Assembly (NCBI RefSeq): GCF_023343835.1
Contig: NC_064443.1
Location: forward strand, 10,540,001-10,604,000
Length of the DNA: 64,000 nucleotides
Reading direction: 5' to 3'
Source: Lagopus muta
Taxonomy: Eukaryota > Chordata > Aves > Galliformes > Phasianidae
Below, piece by piece: positions 1 through 12,450 of the stretch; within the stretch, counting starts at the first letter, position 1; each line of letters begins with the position of its first letter. The notes beneath the pieces are model-generated. The model worked only from the letters and a program-made list of their open reading frames with translations. It was not told where the DNA came from and did not search any database. The position numbers were made by a program, and so were the translations under genes.

Positions 1-3000
1 CAAACACTGCTTAGAGAGAGCCAGTGCAAATGAGACTTTCCAGGACAGGCTCTGCTCTTTCAGCCCAGTTCTGACCACAGCTCTCTCTTTGTGTCTGCAG
101 CCCTGTGTTTTCAAACACAGTTTTTCCCTGGAACAGGGCAGGGATTGCAAGGGGTGCAAGCAGGTACGTGTGGACCCACAAGCTGCCATGCAACACCAGC
201 CTCTCTTGGCTGATTGGTTATTAGAACCCTGTCTGGCTTTTAAGGAACGCAGCCAGTATTGTGGCTGGGATGGATGCTGAAGAGCAAAGGGAGGGTTTTT
301 GGTACAAATGAGCAGTATGGTTAGTAGAAAAAATAGGACAGATTCCTCAAAAGGCAGAAATTTCGGAAATCAAGGGTAGCAACTGGATTGGTACACCACA
401 CCTCTGAGACCCTTCCCAAAAAGGGAGGAAAATAACCATGGGGGAGCCTGAACCTTTGCACCACAGCATGCTTTCTCCTCTGAATCAGATGCAGTTTGGA
501 TTTCTACATCAAATATTCACATACTCCCCAAAGAACTCCTTCATCCTAAGGCATTCTGAGGCTCAATGTTAAACATTTACCTCTTATCACAAAACTAGCC
601 TCAAACCTAATAGAGCTGGAACCCAACCATAAGGGGGTCAACAATAACCTTTTTTCCCTCCACTTATTGCAGAATACTTCTAGACAGTTGGAGACAAACC
701 TCGCTATCAAATCCTCCCCAAGTGAGTAAATTTGTTGCTGTATGCAAACTGCTGATCAGGGAGCCCTGTTTGCTTGATTTTTTATTTTATTTTTTTTTTA
801 CAGGCACAACCCTCAGTGGTACTGGAGGAGGAACATGCAAAATCATAGCAAGCAAGCCATTAATTACGGACTTATAAAAACTCTATTGAAGTTACTGGAA
901 GGATTCCCATTGATACATTACATTTTGGGTAAGACTTAAAATACAGCAACTAAACTAAAAAGAGCATTAAAAACCTCTTCTCTCTCTTGCAGGATTTTTG
1001 CCGATAATGGTATTTTTCCCCGTGTGTCCAATACCAGAGGAATCAATGACCAAAACCTCTGTGTGGTCACTGCAGCATTGGTGATTGGTTTGGGCTGCTG
1101 AGTATTGTCTCACTGTCTTCCTCCTGACTCTGTGGTGTCCCCAGAGCCTTTAGATACCAACACAGCTGTGATTTTTACAACATGGTACAGTGACTTATGT
1201 GTGGTACAATCCCACAGAGTAATGAAAGTGTTTAACTGCAGATTCTGCCATATCCCACCAAACTGAGTTGAGCTTTACCAGTCAACATGAACAACAGCCT
1301 CATAGCTGAACAATTTCTCATAACAAAATTGTTTTTTTGCACCATATGCAGCCACTGCCCAGAGCCACTCACAGAACCATTCTTTGGTCCTCTCTTGTTA
1401 CACACTGGTTTAGCCCAGAAAGCACCAAGACCACATAGTGGAGCAGCTGAAGCATTGAAGCTGTTGGACAGAAAAAAAAAACGATGGATCTCCAGGACTA
1501 TGGCATTGTAGCTTCTCGGTTAGAGAGCTGCTGATGACTCATTTTGTTCCAGCCCTGAGCTAAACACCTGCCAAGTCATTTCTCTGTGTCAGTGTTTCTG
1601 TAAAGCAGAACCAATTATTGTTAGATGTCACTGATACTATTGGTACCTAGCCCAAGACATCTAATAAAGTACTGGAAAATTCATGAGCAAATACACATGG
1701 AATTGCAACATGATGTTAATATTCATCTCATAACTAAGCATTCAGCTCCCCTGCTAAATCAGTGGGGCTATGACGTTTCTGCTATCCCCTCCTGCTTGAG
1801 TACAGCTACACAAACAGATAATAGCAAGTTTCCATCTCATAACCATATGCCTGTGTGCAGCTCCCATCCTTCAATAAATGTCAGTGGCTTCCTTGGCCAT
1901 GAAAACAGGGGAAGCTGCTTTCCAGCCTTTGTGGTTCCAAGGTGGGCAGCTGGGCTCAGTCCAACTTGTTCAGGCAGCCATTGCCTGGAGCTGCTACAAG
2001 ACTCTTCTGAGCCCACATCTTCATCTTTCAATCCTCGGGAGATAGTTCTAATGAGCTGAAACATCTCTGAGGAAGATTAGAAAAACAGCCAGTGGTGGTA
2101 TCATGTGCCAACCAGCAAAAATTTTCCTGACAGTCCACCAGTGTGTGGATGCCTGATGGCTTTATATCCCTTCTGATATTTCCTCTTCTATCACATAACT
2201 GTGATTTCTCGTTAGTCATACTGTAGCACTTCCAGCACCTTATTTAATATTTCTTCATGAAAACACCATTTAAACAAAGATTAGCCTATTTAAAAATTGC
2301 TTCCCTCTGTGCCATATTTATTTACTGCTCTATTCTTTCTTTGGGGTAGTCATGCCAGGTAGCTTTTGTTGAGGAATATACTGCTTGCATATTCCTATTA
2401 TGGTTCAACAAAGCCCCAAAGAGACCAGCAAAAATGAAAATAAAGCTCATTATATGACACTGAAATAAGCTTTTCTGCAGGAAAAAAGCATTGTCCGACA
2501 GCACAGCATGCCATATGCTGTCAGACAGCACTTTTCCATATCATAATCTTCGCGCCTCTTTAGAAAACATCCTGCTTGCTCGCACGAAAAATAAAGCACA
2601 AATTCCCTAGGTCACACAAGAAGGAAGCATAATGTCTCAGTAAGAATCACTTCATGAATCATTAAAAAGAAAAAAAAAAATGCAGGTATAAAGCAATTGG
2701 GAGGGGTAGAATATTCCTGCTGCATCTACAGCTGCTGTACAGAGGCAAATTGTTCCCACTCAGGTTGGTGCGTGTGCCCATTTCTTGGCTAAACAGTCGT
2801 GCATACACCAGGGATGTTTGCAAGCATAAGCTAACTTCTGTTACTGTTGCAAACATATTTGCAAGTAAAAGTATGCAGTTTCAGAAATCTGACCTGATGT
2901 CTTTCTCTGTAGAAGTGGCCAACAGAATGGGCTGTACGTGCAGCACAGATATCATTTGGATCACTGCTCAATGCCCACAGGGCCAGGGTTAGTAAAGCAA

Positions 3001-4485
3001 AAGGGAACAGAGCACCAAAACACTGTGATAACTCTGCGTGCATCAGAGACCATTTTATTGGCTTCTGTGAAAGACCTTTCTATCATCTCATTGCTCAATA
3101 TTCAAAGCAACACTTGATACTGCTTACTCAGAGATCTACAGTTCAAACCAGAAAAAAATATATAGACTGACAGAAAAGGCAGTGTTAGGAAAGTCACAGC
3201 AAGAGCTGCAACAAGAAAGCATCTAGCCAAGGAAAAATGTCAGTGATGCTACCAGATAAAGGTTGGTCTGGAGTCCGTAATAAATTCAGGCTTTGCATGG
3301 CAAGTGTGTAAGTCTGGGAGGAATTAATTTGAAATGGGCTACTTGTTATTCTCATCACACAGGTAGGAATGAGGGCTAATGGCTTGCCCAAGGCCATGTG
3401 GCAGAGGAGTAACCAAATGTGGAGCCTTGACTTTCCTCTATATGATACCTTTTCATGCCAAACCTGATTCCATCTATCTACTGACTCAAAGAGGGTCTCA
3501 GCTACCCACCCTATGGATATATACATTCAAATGCAGAAGAAGCCGTGGCCTACCTGGTAGCCTGTATATCTTCTCTAAAGAACAGAGAGAGAAAAGTAAT
3601 AATTAAAGACATTGAATAAAGAAACACAGATTGTAGAGGCTTAACCCTGCTCATGTTGTCACTGGCAGCCAAAGTCCCATTGGCCCCAGTGGGGCGGTAA
3701 GCCTGGCTGTGCCTTGGCACTTGGTGATCTGTGCCTAAAAGAGTAGCAAACTCTTCTGGCAAGATATAGCTGCCATCTCTTCAAAATAACAGCAGGGAGA
3801 TGCCCAGAGATGCTCATATTCTCCCCTGGATGCAGGATAAGAAACTCCAACAAAGCCAATGAACGACAGTTGAGCTGGTAGCTCCCCAGGACACATACTC
3901 GCTCCAAAACCAGACTGAGTTGTACCAGAGTATGAATGGAGTTTGCCATAGAAAAAGCTTTTCTCCTAGCAGCTTCCCAGGGCTGTCCAACAGGAATACC
4001 TGAAGCATAGGCTGCTAAAGATCCCCTCGCCTCTCACAGGCTCATGATCAAGTTGTAATTGCTCAGCTATTGCATCTGTTTGCGTAATTAATACCAGCTG
4101 TTGCTGTGTTAGCTTCCATCCAAGTGCAAATACATATTTTTTTTTTTTACTGTTAAAGTAAAGAACAGTTTTGTGGCCTCTGCCCTAACTGGACCCTGAG
4201 AAGTAGCATTTCTGTTTTAATTCCTTCCAAGTTCACACAAAAATGTAACCCTCAAGAAAAGTCAGTTCCTATCCATCCCTATTATCCAGTATATGAGCCG
4301 AGGAGTTTCCCACTTGCATGGATTTATTGCCTAGTAATTATAGTTCATGAAACCCATTCACTGGAAAGCGTGTCTTGGATACTCCGACTCTTCCTGGCAA
4401 ACCAAATGCTTAACATCATGAGGGGTATAAAAATACCAGCAAGCATGTTTGAGTCACTTTTAACATAACAGATTAGTTTGCAGGG
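1..4485. other. Intergenic, no gene recognised
   Basis: All open frames here are short or unrecognisable, including a 144-codon frame at 1625-2059. The stretch holds a MIR-like relic near 3345-3440, an 11-bp hairpin at 2493-2526, and A/T-runs at 788-801, 2668-2680 and 4137-4149. It lies downstream of KLF15, where ALDH1L1 is the expected neighbour from human gene order, but no ALDH1L1 exon is visible. Confidence 0.7.
3345..3440 (-). repeat. MIR-like SINE relic
   Basis: The stretch with GGCTTGCCCAAGGCCATGTG preceded by a CACAGGTAGGAATGAGG core resembles the reverse complement of the MIR core (the 'cttgcccaaggtcaca' region). It is strongly diverged. Confidence 0.5.
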
Positions 4486-4499
4486 TCTAGCAGTGCTTC

Positions 4500-4905
4500 T
4501 AACATAAATCACACTTTAGAGATGGGAAAATACTCTAAATTATCTAGTTCAACTGTGTTTTGCAAGAATCTATTCTCTGCTGCCTTCATCTAAACCTAAT
4601 TTGAGAAATATCTCTATGCATGAGATTTCCACCACTCTCCTTTGGGATTATACAACAGCTTGACAGAAATCACTGTTAGGAAATACATCTTGACATTTAA
4701 GTCTTCAGTTTCCATCACTCAGTTTAAGCCTTTTACTCCTAATTCTCAAACCTGAGTTATATAAATTGAGTGTCCCATTCCCTCTCCTTCTTCAGTGTTC
4801 ACCACTTCTCCAGATATTTGCAGAGGGCTCAAATGTCATTGTTCCCCATTCCTCCCAGCCAGATCCCTGGCTGATACAGAGGACACCTTCTCAGCTCCAG
4901 CTCAC
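4500..4905 (-). mobile_element. Ancient, diverged CR1/L3-type LINE fragment
   Basis: In antisense orientation it shows the hallmarks of old CR1/L3 3' regions: ATTTCCACCACTCTC, GCTTGACAGAAATCACTGTT, AGAAACA/AATACATCTTGA-type phrases, and TTTGCAGAGGGCTCAAATGTC. Divergence is much higher than in the other CR1 copies here, so it predates them. Confidence 0.65.
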
Positions 4906-4949
4906 TCTGTGTCAGAGATTACCCTATAGTCCTTAGACACAGGTTTCAT

Positions 4950-5004
4950 AGCAGCGTAGAATCACCAAGGTTGGAAAAGACCTAAAAGATCATCCAGTCC
5001 AACC
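4950..5004 (-). mobile_element. CR1 LINE 3' end, short
   Basis: The antisense CR1 tail AGAATCACCAAGGTTGGAAA is followed by AGATCATCCAGTCCAACC. Only the last 50-60 bases of the element are present, lying close to the older copy at 4500-4905. Confidence 0.85.
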
Positions 5005-5970
5005 GAGGAAAGAAGGGTGAGGACTGCTAAGGACAGGTCATTGGCCAAGGCAAACAGGCCCTATTGCACAAGGGAGCCATTTCCAGTATGTCAAAGTATT
5101 TCATGTTCAATAGGTGCTTTCCTTGCTCTGATAGTGCTTCAGTCACCTCTCCCTTAGCTGAATAAATCCTTGGACCAAAAAACTGGAGCAGCCAAGTGAG
5201 ACGTTCAGAGTTAAAGGCTCTCGCTATTTACTACTTATTTTTCCTTCTCACAGAAGCACTTGGTACATTGCGGCCTTGTTGCTGAGTGAGTAGAGGCAGG
5301 GTGTATGGGGCATGTAAAGTACATATTACCCGTTCTGGTCAGGACTTGGCAGGAGGCTCTTAGCAACAGCAGCTTAACGCACAGTTGGGCACCCTGACTT
5401 CCTCCTCCCAACACCATGCTTCATCTGGGACTTGAGACACATGAGCTCTTGGTCCTTACAAGGACACCAAAGGTGGAGCAGTGACCCTGGCTGAAGTAGT
5501 GGCAAAATTTCCACAGACTCCTCTGAGGCCAAGATTTCACTTTAAATGACTGTTCCTCAAAGGCACTGAAGGATTAAAACCGTGCCACATGAGTGCACTG
5601 GTTAAAATGAAAGACTTGCTAAGCAGATACAGGGTCCAAAAAGAGTTACAGAAGGTCAAGTTTCCAGTTCAGTGAACCCTGTCAGCTGTCCCAGGGCAGC
5701 GCTTTGCTCAGGAGGAATGGACCTGTTGTCAGCACACACTCGTGAGAATTAAAGGCTGAGATTTCCAACACTCGTGGTCTTGAAGGCATAAAACCTATTT
5801 GCTTTTCTGCTGGTTGAGAATTGGAAAGGGAAAATCATTCGTCTCCTGTTGAGCCTCTCTGAATGTTAGGAATTAGGTACTTGCACACTCGCACCAAACT
5901 AGAACATAATGTCTGATTTGACTACTGTGCCTACTTTCACTGTGCAGAAATGTCACCAAAGGGATGAAAA
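5005..5970. other. Intergenic, nothing recognised
   Basis: No coding exon, RNA gene or repeat could be supported in this stretch between two CR1 tails. Confidence 0.6.
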
Positions 5971-6092
5971 TGGATATTATGAAAAAGTTCTCGAGGAGAG
6001 CATTTGGGCACTGGCACAGGCTGCCCAGGGAGGTGGTGAAGTTGGGCTACATGATCTTATAGATCTTTTGTAATCTTGATGACTCCATGAAA
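5971..6092 (+). mobile_element. CR1 LINE fragment, 3' region
   Basis: The sense phrase GGCACTGGCACAGGCTGCCC is followed by AGGGAGGTGGTG and a shortened tail ending GATGACTCCATGA. The part between the phrase and the tail is internally deleted compared with the usual CR1. Confidence 0.85.
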
Positions 6093-8645
6093 TTCTGGGT
6101 TGAAGCATAGCCAGAGGAGTACTTCAGTCCTCCCTACAGACTTCTGTTCCTGAACTGGTTACCTTCTTAGCCCCCAAGACACACCTCTCCAAGGAGATAA
6201 AGAGCCAGCTTCCCAACCCTAGAGCTTACAAAAGAGCCCAGGTGAGGTCCTACATAAATTTCCTTGCTGACAACACACTGCAGAGCTGGCCCCACCAAAC
6301 AACATGGGCACGTGTCAAACACCTCCCATTCTGAACAAAAGGACCAAGGAGCATTTCCTTGTTCAAAATACCACACATCATCACATTGTGCTTACCCACA
6401 ACACCATAGGTCAAAGATTTGCAAGCTTTCTGACAAATCCTGGCCCCAGCAACACGCGGCCCTGCTGAGAGAGCTGCGTGAAGATTTACACTCCATCCTG
6501 TCATTTCTGCAAGATATTTCATCAGTCACCAGGCTGTTCTGCAACATACTGAATTGTGTAAACTCAAAGAAAGTGAAGGCAAAGAGCAACTTTGGCAATC
6601 CTGCAGGACAGCGAAGGTGGCGAAGGCTGGGAATGGTCCTGCCGCTCGGTCATGTTACAGGTGGTGATTAGATATTTGCAGAAAGTTTTGCAGGTGTTTG
6701 CAATCCTGAGACAAGGGCTCTGAAAGGAGATATGCGTGAGCTCTTTTATTGCAGTAAGCTGGTTGACCAAATGCAGTAAGTGGAGTAAGGTTTCATAACT
6801 GTGTTTTCACCCTTTGCTGGAGCTGATACCGTGAGATAAAACTGCAGTTTATAACATCTTTATCAAAAAAGCGGTAATCAGCACTAATGGTAATCAACGT
6901 TCCTCTGCAAAACAACAGCCAAAGTAGGGAGCTGAACCTAAGGGAATGGATTTAATCAGCTTCATTGACATTTGGCCTGATTGCTATAACTGGAACTTGG
7001 TCTCCTATCTTGTTTAAAGTCTAGGCAACTCACTGCCAGTAATCCCTCAAACTGACAATGGGAGCTAGTCTTCACTTCAGGTCAGAGAGGAGAAACAACC
7101 CCACATCACATATTCTTGTGTTTCTATACAGCTTTCTCCTGCTCCAAATCATGCTGCAAGAGCCCATCTTCCTCAGGCAGTCAAAAAGAGGTTTATGATC
7201 TTGGGACACATCTGACTTGTTTCCACATTAAATGAAGATAGCTCCAATTAAAGGTGCTGAAGTAGCGGAGACTGAAGTCCTGTATTGATCTCCCAAACAG
7301 TCAACTGCAACACAATGTGCCCCAACCCTGACCCATATGGCCAGTTGCTCTCCTGAGCCCTGGGCCTCTCCATTGAGAGAGTCAGCCCAGAGAACAGGTA
7401 ATATCACTGGCCAGACAGGGAACATTTGTCTACTGGGTATGTGCATTTACTCCATCATGAGATAGCCATGTTTAACGCTATTAAACATCTCTGAAGTTTT
7501 TTTTAAGGCCCAAAACCTGACATTACATCCTCCAGCAAAAATCAGCATGGTAGGTGCTTCCTTATGGAAGGGTAGCAATACTGGGGTCTGTCTACGGCAG
7601 TTAGCATAGCAGCATCTTGCCCACGCCAGGGATGCTGGAGAGCACAACACCAGTTTGCTGACAACATGCAATAATGCAATTGGTCCACAGAAAAACTTAC
7701 TCTCAATAAAGATTAGACCAAGTAAAAGCTGACTCAAAAGGTCTGTGGTAGGATACAAAGTCTTTCTTCCCCTTAGATAACTGTTGCTAATTACATAGGG
7801 TGTTTGTTTGTTTGGTGAGGGTTTTTTGATGTTGTTGCAGAGGCACAGTCATTCAGATGTTTCTCAGGTAAAATGAGCTCCGCTCTTGCCACTCAAGGCT
7901 CCAGGCTATGAAATCCCAACAGCAGGCCTCCTACTTGACATCTCAGCTTCAGGGACAAAGCCTGGGATGAAGACCTGCTTTCTAAGGTGATTCTTCCCTG
8001 CTGAGATGCAACCCATCTTTCTGTTATCTTCCCAACATCAAAGTGGTAAAAGGTATTTTAAGGCAGTCTCGTAGATAAGATGCTTGTGATGAGGGCTTGC
8101 AGTCAAAGGCAGATAAATAAAAAACATAAGAAAAGGAAAGGAGAAGAAATATGAAAGCAACTGGAAAGCACTGACTGGGACCCTTCAGGCTGCTCCAGCA
8201 GAGCTGTGCTGGAGACCAACAGATAATTCCAAGGCTTTGGCTCTGGCAGCTTTTGCCAACAGCATCCTATAACATAATAATCACACACCTCTGGAAGGGC
8301 TGCTAGAGACATTTGGATTCCCTGGTGGCTAATTATAGATTTTAAAGCTGTGGAGGGAGCGGGTGTTTCCCCTATTGGAAAAAAAAAGGTATATTTATAC
8401 AACTCCACACCCGTTTGCTTTCTAATGCAACGCACATAGGGAATCTCATACATCAACTACAAAGTGCCTATTGTTCTATGTCAGCAGATAAATAAGTCAC
8501 CCTCTGAAGACTTGGAAGCTTTGCTCTCGGTTCAGGATTATTGTTCCATTTGATGCATGAAGTTGGCAGTTCTTCTTTCCTCTTCTTCCCAAGCGAATTG
8601 GATCACTCCAAAACTTGAGTAACATCCAGGCTAATAGCTCACCAG

Positions 8646-8695
<50 letters not shown>

Positions 8696-9514
8696 ACAAG
8701 CCTGTGGAAGAAGTTAGGCTGAGAGGTGATTTCATCTGTCTTTTATTGTCATTTGTTTTTAATTATATACTTAAGCGATGATGTTGCAACTGTTGCCTCT
8801 TGAACTTCTTCCAGACGTATTTAAAACCTATGATGCTCTATCAGCCAAAAGTTTCAAGGCAGGAAGAAAGGTCTGTATTTCTGGTTTATAATTTGGTTTG
8901 CTTTTGTTGTTGTTTTTAAAATCAGAGTGGCTTGGTATCAACACGTCTGACCACAACACTATTATGCAGTCAGTGCTGTCCTTCACAGCAGACTGTTGTT
9001 GCTTGACTGTCACAGAAAGGAAAGGAAGATGTGCTACAATTTAGGTTCAGAAAGCTCATTTCATCAAAGCAGAAGTCCAAATCCTTTCCAATAGCCTCAT
9101 TCCTACTTTTCCTTAGTGCAGGAAAAAAAAAAAAAGGTCAATACAGACCTCTGTCAAGAGAGCAAATTCCTAATGTGATTATGCTTTTTTCCTGGTATTG
9201 TTAATAGTAATTAAAATTCTCTCAAAGAGGAATGTTTTTCATTGACTTCAGCAGGCTTTGGATGAGAAACAGTCTGGAGGTTGCTGAAAAAAATGCTATT
9301 TTTGACAGAAAATGCAGAAACAGAAAATCACTGCAACAGAGCCTGGGAATAGCTTTCACACCAACAGCTCAGTTCCATCAGGTCCAGGGCGTACTTTTCA
9401 GAACCAAAGCAGGGAGCAAAAGCATAAAGTAGCAAAGAACAGATGGCCAGGTCACCCACCCCAAAACAGCAGGCTGATTCAGGCAGCCTTGGGTCAGACT
9501 GTTGGTTGAAGCAC
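6093..9514. other. Intergenic with a TG microsatellite
   Basis: No exon was recognised. Features are the (TG)n at 8648-8693 and an A-run at 9123-9134. Confidence 0.6.
8648..8693 (+). repeat. (TG)n microsatellite, about 23 units
   Basis: An uninterrupted TG run of about 45 bases is followed by TACACA. It is likely polymorphic. Confidence 0.97.
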
Positions 9515-9783
9515 GAGGAAGAGAGACTTTTTACACAGCCTGAAAGTGATAGGGGAAGGGTTTTGACTAAAAGAAGGGAGATTGAGGTTAGATGTTAGGG
9601 AGAAACTGTGGTGAGGCACTGGCACAAAGAAGATGTGGGTGCCCCATCCCTGGAGACATTCAAGACCAGGTTGGATGGATTCCGGCAGCCTCATTTGGTG
9701 GGTGCTCACCCCCACCTGCCCACAGCAGGGAGTTGGAGCTCAGTGATCTTAAACAACACCTCCAGCCAAAGACATTCAATGAT
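9515..9783 (+). mobile_element. CR1 LINE fragment, 3' region
   Basis: The sense copy shows AGATTGAGGTTAGATGTTAG, GAGGCACTGGCAC, CCATCCCTGGAGACATTCAA and a diverged tail ending CATTCAATGATAG. A piece around the GGCTGCCC motif is missing. Confidence 0.85.
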
Positions 9784-12190
9784 AGAGAGAGGTCTCAGCT
9801 TCCCCAGAAGAATGCACGTCACTGAAGATTTAGCTAGGTGCAGAAGGCTGCTTCTGCTCTCCAGTTTAAGAGCTTATCTTCACACAGAGCAGGACTTTTT
9901 TTTAAGGCTTCAAATGTTCTTTGGGATAGGAAAAAAAGCATTTCCTGCCAGCTGTATTGTAATCAGATTGTAAAGACTTATGTTTAAAAACAATTGTGAA
10001 ATAACTCAAACAAGATGCCCTCAAGGCTCTCTACTAAAGACAACAACAGCTTTGCCATCAGTTTTGACGAGCACTCAGCTATGCATCTGTAGCCCTACAT
10101 TTAATTAAATGTCTACAATCTTTCTAAGAGAAAGCACCCTTCCTACAAAAAAAGAAAAAGAGGTGTGCTGCTCTTGCTCCCATCCTGGAACTTTGCATAT
10201 ATCAGACATGGAGATTCAATTGCCCAGACATAGCAGTATGAAAGAATAATTGTTCTTGAAAATTAGGAGAGGAACTCAAACCACAGTGAGAAGATTAACA
10301 TTCAGAGAAAGCAAGAGGTTGCTGCTGCTGCAAAAACAGCCAGCCAAAAATTCATCTGGCATTAACTGGCACAGCTGCAGTGCATTCAACAAGGCAATAT
10401 TGATTTACACCAGCTGAAAAGCCATCCCAGAACTTGTTTGTAAAATAGGACTAGCATTTAGGGTAAATTTCAAATGCTTTAAATGTGGAAGTGGTACAAG
10501 AAGAAAAGACCTTCTAGCCAGAAGTTGTATTTGAAAGGCACAGAAAAGCAGCAGCTGAGATTTGCCATGGTGCTGCATGCAAGCACATGCTGAAAGGAGG
10601 GCACAGATGAATGTTGCCCTTCCAAAAGTCAGCTTACGTCGTACCTCAGACAGCCGCTGCACACAGCAGATTGACAAGGGCATGAACATTCACGTGCCAG
10701 AATTACACTGTGTACAGTGATAACTCCACAAGGAGAACAAACGAGTCTGTTTGCTTTCTTAAAACAACATCCCTGAATGCCTTATAGTGCATGTCAGAGA
10801 AGGGCACAAAATTTAAGGGCCTTTTTTTCCTGAACAGTGCATAAAAGCTGGTGAATTGGGAGGGGGTTGCGCAAGGATTGCATTAAACCCTACAGTACAT
10901 TTCCAAGCCTTGTTTGTCTGAACAATTGACTCTGAGCACAGACACTTATCAATAGAAGCCTAAACAAATTTCAGAACAAGCTTTATTTTATTTTTCGCTG
11001 ACTTGAACATCAAGGTGTTCCAGGATTGCAGTTGCTGTAGCAACAGGAAGGAGCTCATTAAATGATCAACCTGAAGGCCAAAGCTATCAGAGTTGAAATG
11101 GACGAAGGTTAATATTTAACCTAAATCTTCTTATTTGTTTAAAAACATGCAGCTCACTTTCAATTAGCAGTTGCCTTGTGGAGCTACTTCAGAAACAGCT
11201 ATGGAGCTGTGAGGCCATAGAAATTTTCATACATATCCCAAATAACATCCAGTCCTGAGCTGTGCAGGCTTTGATGGCTGTAACCTACCAGAAATCATAC
11301 AACATATGTAGGCAGAGAGCTATTTCTACTGATCTGCTATGTCTGACAATCATTTGATATGCATGCCGTCATTCTTAAAGATTGCCACAAACTAACAGCA
11401 CCACACATTATTTTAAGGGCTCATGAGAATGTGTGATCCCTTTTCAGCCTCCTTAGATTCTGTCCTTCAGACAACCGTTCTGGGATGAGTTACACTTTGC
11501 CTTGGGCCCAGCAAGCAGAACCAAATGGAAATAGATTGCTGCGGCAAAATGAAGTGACCCATCCCCTGCTATTGCTTAACCACGTCTAGCCTCCCTCAGT
11601 GAAGTTTCACATGTCTGGCAGGCTACTCTTTCCACAGCTTTCAATATTAACTACTATTTTTCATCAATGAAATGGCATCTGCTAACAGCCAGGAGGGACC
11701 TCATAGCTTTATGCTTGCCTTCCAGTTGAACAAGGACACTTCAGGGAAGGCTGCATCTGAGAAACATTGCTTGGTCAGCTTCTGCTTTAGGAACAAAGCA
11801 ACACATCTCCTTCAGTATGCAACTGCTAAAGGACTTCAGCAGACCATTACTTTCAGCAATTTCCTGTAGCTCAGATCTGCCCAGACTATACCTACCCCAG
11901 CTGAATCTAGCTTTCAGTGAAAATGCTAAGGAACAAAGCCTCTCCCTACTTTTGTCTCCAAAACTTGTCTCAAAAAAGGGTCCTGCCTGTTTTGAAGATA
12001 CTTCCATGGCTGCAGTTTCATTCGGGGACATCTCATTGCAGATGGTAGCCACTAACAAAACATTTGGATGCAACAAGAAACTGCACAGATAGTCATTTGC
12101 CAACTCTGCCCTGTCAAAGACAAAGGCAAGAAATTTCTGTAGGAGCAACTGGGGATGGCAATTTCATTTTGCAGGGTGTCTCCAGACCAT
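9784..12190. other. Intergenic, with an RFX-type palindrome
   Basis: No exon was recognised. The palindrome GTTGCTGTAGCAAC is at 11031-11044. The open frames near 11672-12148 on both strands have no recognisable similarity. Confidence 0.6.
11031..11044. promoter_or_regulatory. RFX X-box-like palindrome
   Basis: GTTGCT-GT-AGCAAC is a perfect inverted repeat of 6-bp half sites with a 2-bp spacer, the geometry of RFX-factor X-boxes (GTTGCC-AT-GGCAAC is a classical form). Its function is inferred. It lies in intergenic DNA 45 kb from CFAP100, the ciliary gene in the window. Confidence 0.4.
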
Positions 12191-12199
12191 TTAAGGTCT

Positions 12200-12450
12200 T
12201 TCAAATAATCATTAAGTTTGGAAAGATCATCTAGTCCACCTGTCCACCCATCACCAATACTGCCCACTAAACTATGTCTTTAAGTACCACATCTATACAT
12301 CTTGAACACCTCCAGGGACAGTGACTCCACCATTTCCCTAGGCAGCCTGTTCCAATGCTTTACCTCCCTTTTGGAAAATAAATGTCTCCTTACATCCAAC
12401 CTGAACCTCCCCTGCACAACTTGAGGCCATTCCCTCTCATCCTACTCTTA
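12200..12450 (-). mobile_element. CR1 LINE fragment, 3' region
   Basis: The antisense copy starts with a tail (TTTGGAAAGATCATCTAGTC) and continues through CCCACTAAACTATG, CACCTCCAGGGACAGTGACT, GGCAGCCTGTTCCAATGC and ACATCCAACCTGAACCTCCC to GGCCATTCCCTCTCATCCTA. It is about 250 bases long and 5'-truncated. Confidence 0.93.

Noticed and set aside
1625-2059. 144-codon ATG-initiated plus-strand frame
   Set aside because: There is no similarity I recognise, and composition and length are compatible with chance in intergenic DNA.
8648-8693. (TG)n as a possible regulatory Z-DNA element
   Set aside because: It is an ordinary dinucleotide microsatellite far from any gene start and is listed only as a repeat.
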